Position numbers and translations under genes: made by a program
Notes under the pieces: generated by a model
What the model saw: only the letters and a program-made list of their open reading frames with translations
What the model was told of the DNA's origin: nothing
Databases searched by the model: none
Source of the DNA: Silurus meridionalis
Taxonomy: Eukaryota > Chordata > Actinopteri > Siluriformes > Siluridae
DNA length: 64,000 nt
Direction: 5' to 3'
NCBI RefSeq assembly: GCF_014805685.1
Contig: NC_060892.1
Location: 1,059,490 to 1,123,489 of the forward strand
Shown: positions 63,401 through 64,000 of the stretch, one piece after another
How the letters are laid out: every line of letters begins with the position of its first letter
Numbering within the stretch: position 1 is the first letter of the stretch

Positions 63401-63916
63401 AATGTGTTATTGTGTGTATAAACATATAAATGTATCGTGTACTGACCACTTGGGATAAGTCTGTGATGAAGATCTCACACTAACGGTATACACGTATTCC
63501 ACAGAACCAGTGAGAACCATCACTACAACAAAACACCACCACAAACACTCAGGAGCTCCAAACAGGAAACTGAACATCAGCCTGCATGTTAAACAAATCA
63601 CAAGTACTCTGCCTACCTGCTGTGCATGCTGGGAAATCTTCACAGCAGAGAATCTCCCAGTCTGACTCAGTGATTCTTTACTCTGTAGATGTTACACACG
63701 GTGCTGCAGAAACTGCAGTCATGATGTCTGGGTGGAAAAGGCCACGTTTATTTATTTATTTATTTATTTGGGTGGATTGTGGGCATGTTTTTACAAACAT
63801 AATTAATTTTCACTGATGGTTCTGATAAACAAATGCGTGTCTGCCTGTAGGACAACAGTTTAAAATCAGCCTGAGAGCAGTTTAATAGGATTTAGGTGCA
63901 GTGACTGTGGTGAAAG

Positions 63917-64000
63917 TCCAATCATTTCAGTATAGCGTCCAATCATTTCAGTATAGCGTCCAATCATTTCAGTATAGCATCCAATCATTTCAGTTTAGCG
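63917..64000. repeat. 21-bp tandem repeat TCCAATCATTTCAGTATAGCG
   Basis: Four units reaching the end of the window. The last two have AGCAT or TTTAGCG variants. The full array size is unknown. Confidence 0.93.

Larger units (their letters stand above)
62193..64000. other. polrmt 5' flank
   Basis: No further gene is recognised. It holds a 20-bp tandem repeat (62841-63056), (TA)n (63201-63256), a MITE fragment (63258-63400) and a 21-bp tandem repeat that runs off the window (63917-64000). Positions 62300-62840 and 63400-63900 are otherwise plain AT-rich sequence. Confidence 0.75.

Overview
The window is vertebrate nuclear DNA, most likely from a ray-finned (teleost) fish. Genes are split into short exons with consensus GT/AG junctions. 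Introns are packed with di- and tetranucleotide microsatellites, minisatellites, and fish-type Tc1/mariner, hAT, SINE and LINE relics. The species cannot be fixed from the sequence; the SINE and MITE types fit a siluriform or related teleost, but this is a guess.

Two protein-coding genes account for all recognisable coding sequence, and they converge tail to tail. (1) 125-18266 on the + strand is the 3' part of a hyperpolarization-activated cyclic-nucleotide-gated channel gene, hcn2. Five exons (219, 147, 241, 165 and 890 bp) encode the pore helix and GYG filter, S6, C-linker, cAMP-binding domain and a C-terminal tail ending in SNL; exons 1-3 lie upstream of the window. (2) 62192-21215 on the - strand is a complete polrmt gene for mitochondrial RNA polymerase. 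Its 21 coding exons total 3903 bp, an unbroken frame for 1300 residues. It has a basic N-terminus, PPR region and T7-type catalytic core with all three motifs intact. The same convergent HCN2-POLRMT pair is found on human 19p13.3, which supports both calls.

Layout: 1-18266 hcn2 exons 4-8 and introns, with long (TTTC)n, (GAAA)n and (CT)n tracts; 18267-about 19940 hcn2 3' UTR; about 20070-20650 a 54-bp GC-box-bearing minisatellite between the two genes; 20702-62192 polrmt; 62193-64000 polrmt 5' flank with a YY1-like ATGGCGGC site and tandem repeats, no further gene seen. The introns of polrmt hold most of the mobile DNA: Tc1 relics at 34174-34500 and 41347-41800, a LINE fragment at 43575-44477, SINE relics, and MITE copies.

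The two products do not share a pathway: HCN2 is a plasma-membrane pacemaker channel and POLRMT transcribes mitochondrial DNA. I see no operon-like or defence system here. The most notable items are a decayed duplicate of part of polrmt exon 10 within intron 9, UG/CA repeats hugging polrmt exon 5, a dispersed repeat family that carries an expandable CCAAT-containing minisatellite at four places in polrmt introns, and a minisatellite apparently born inside a MITE copy.
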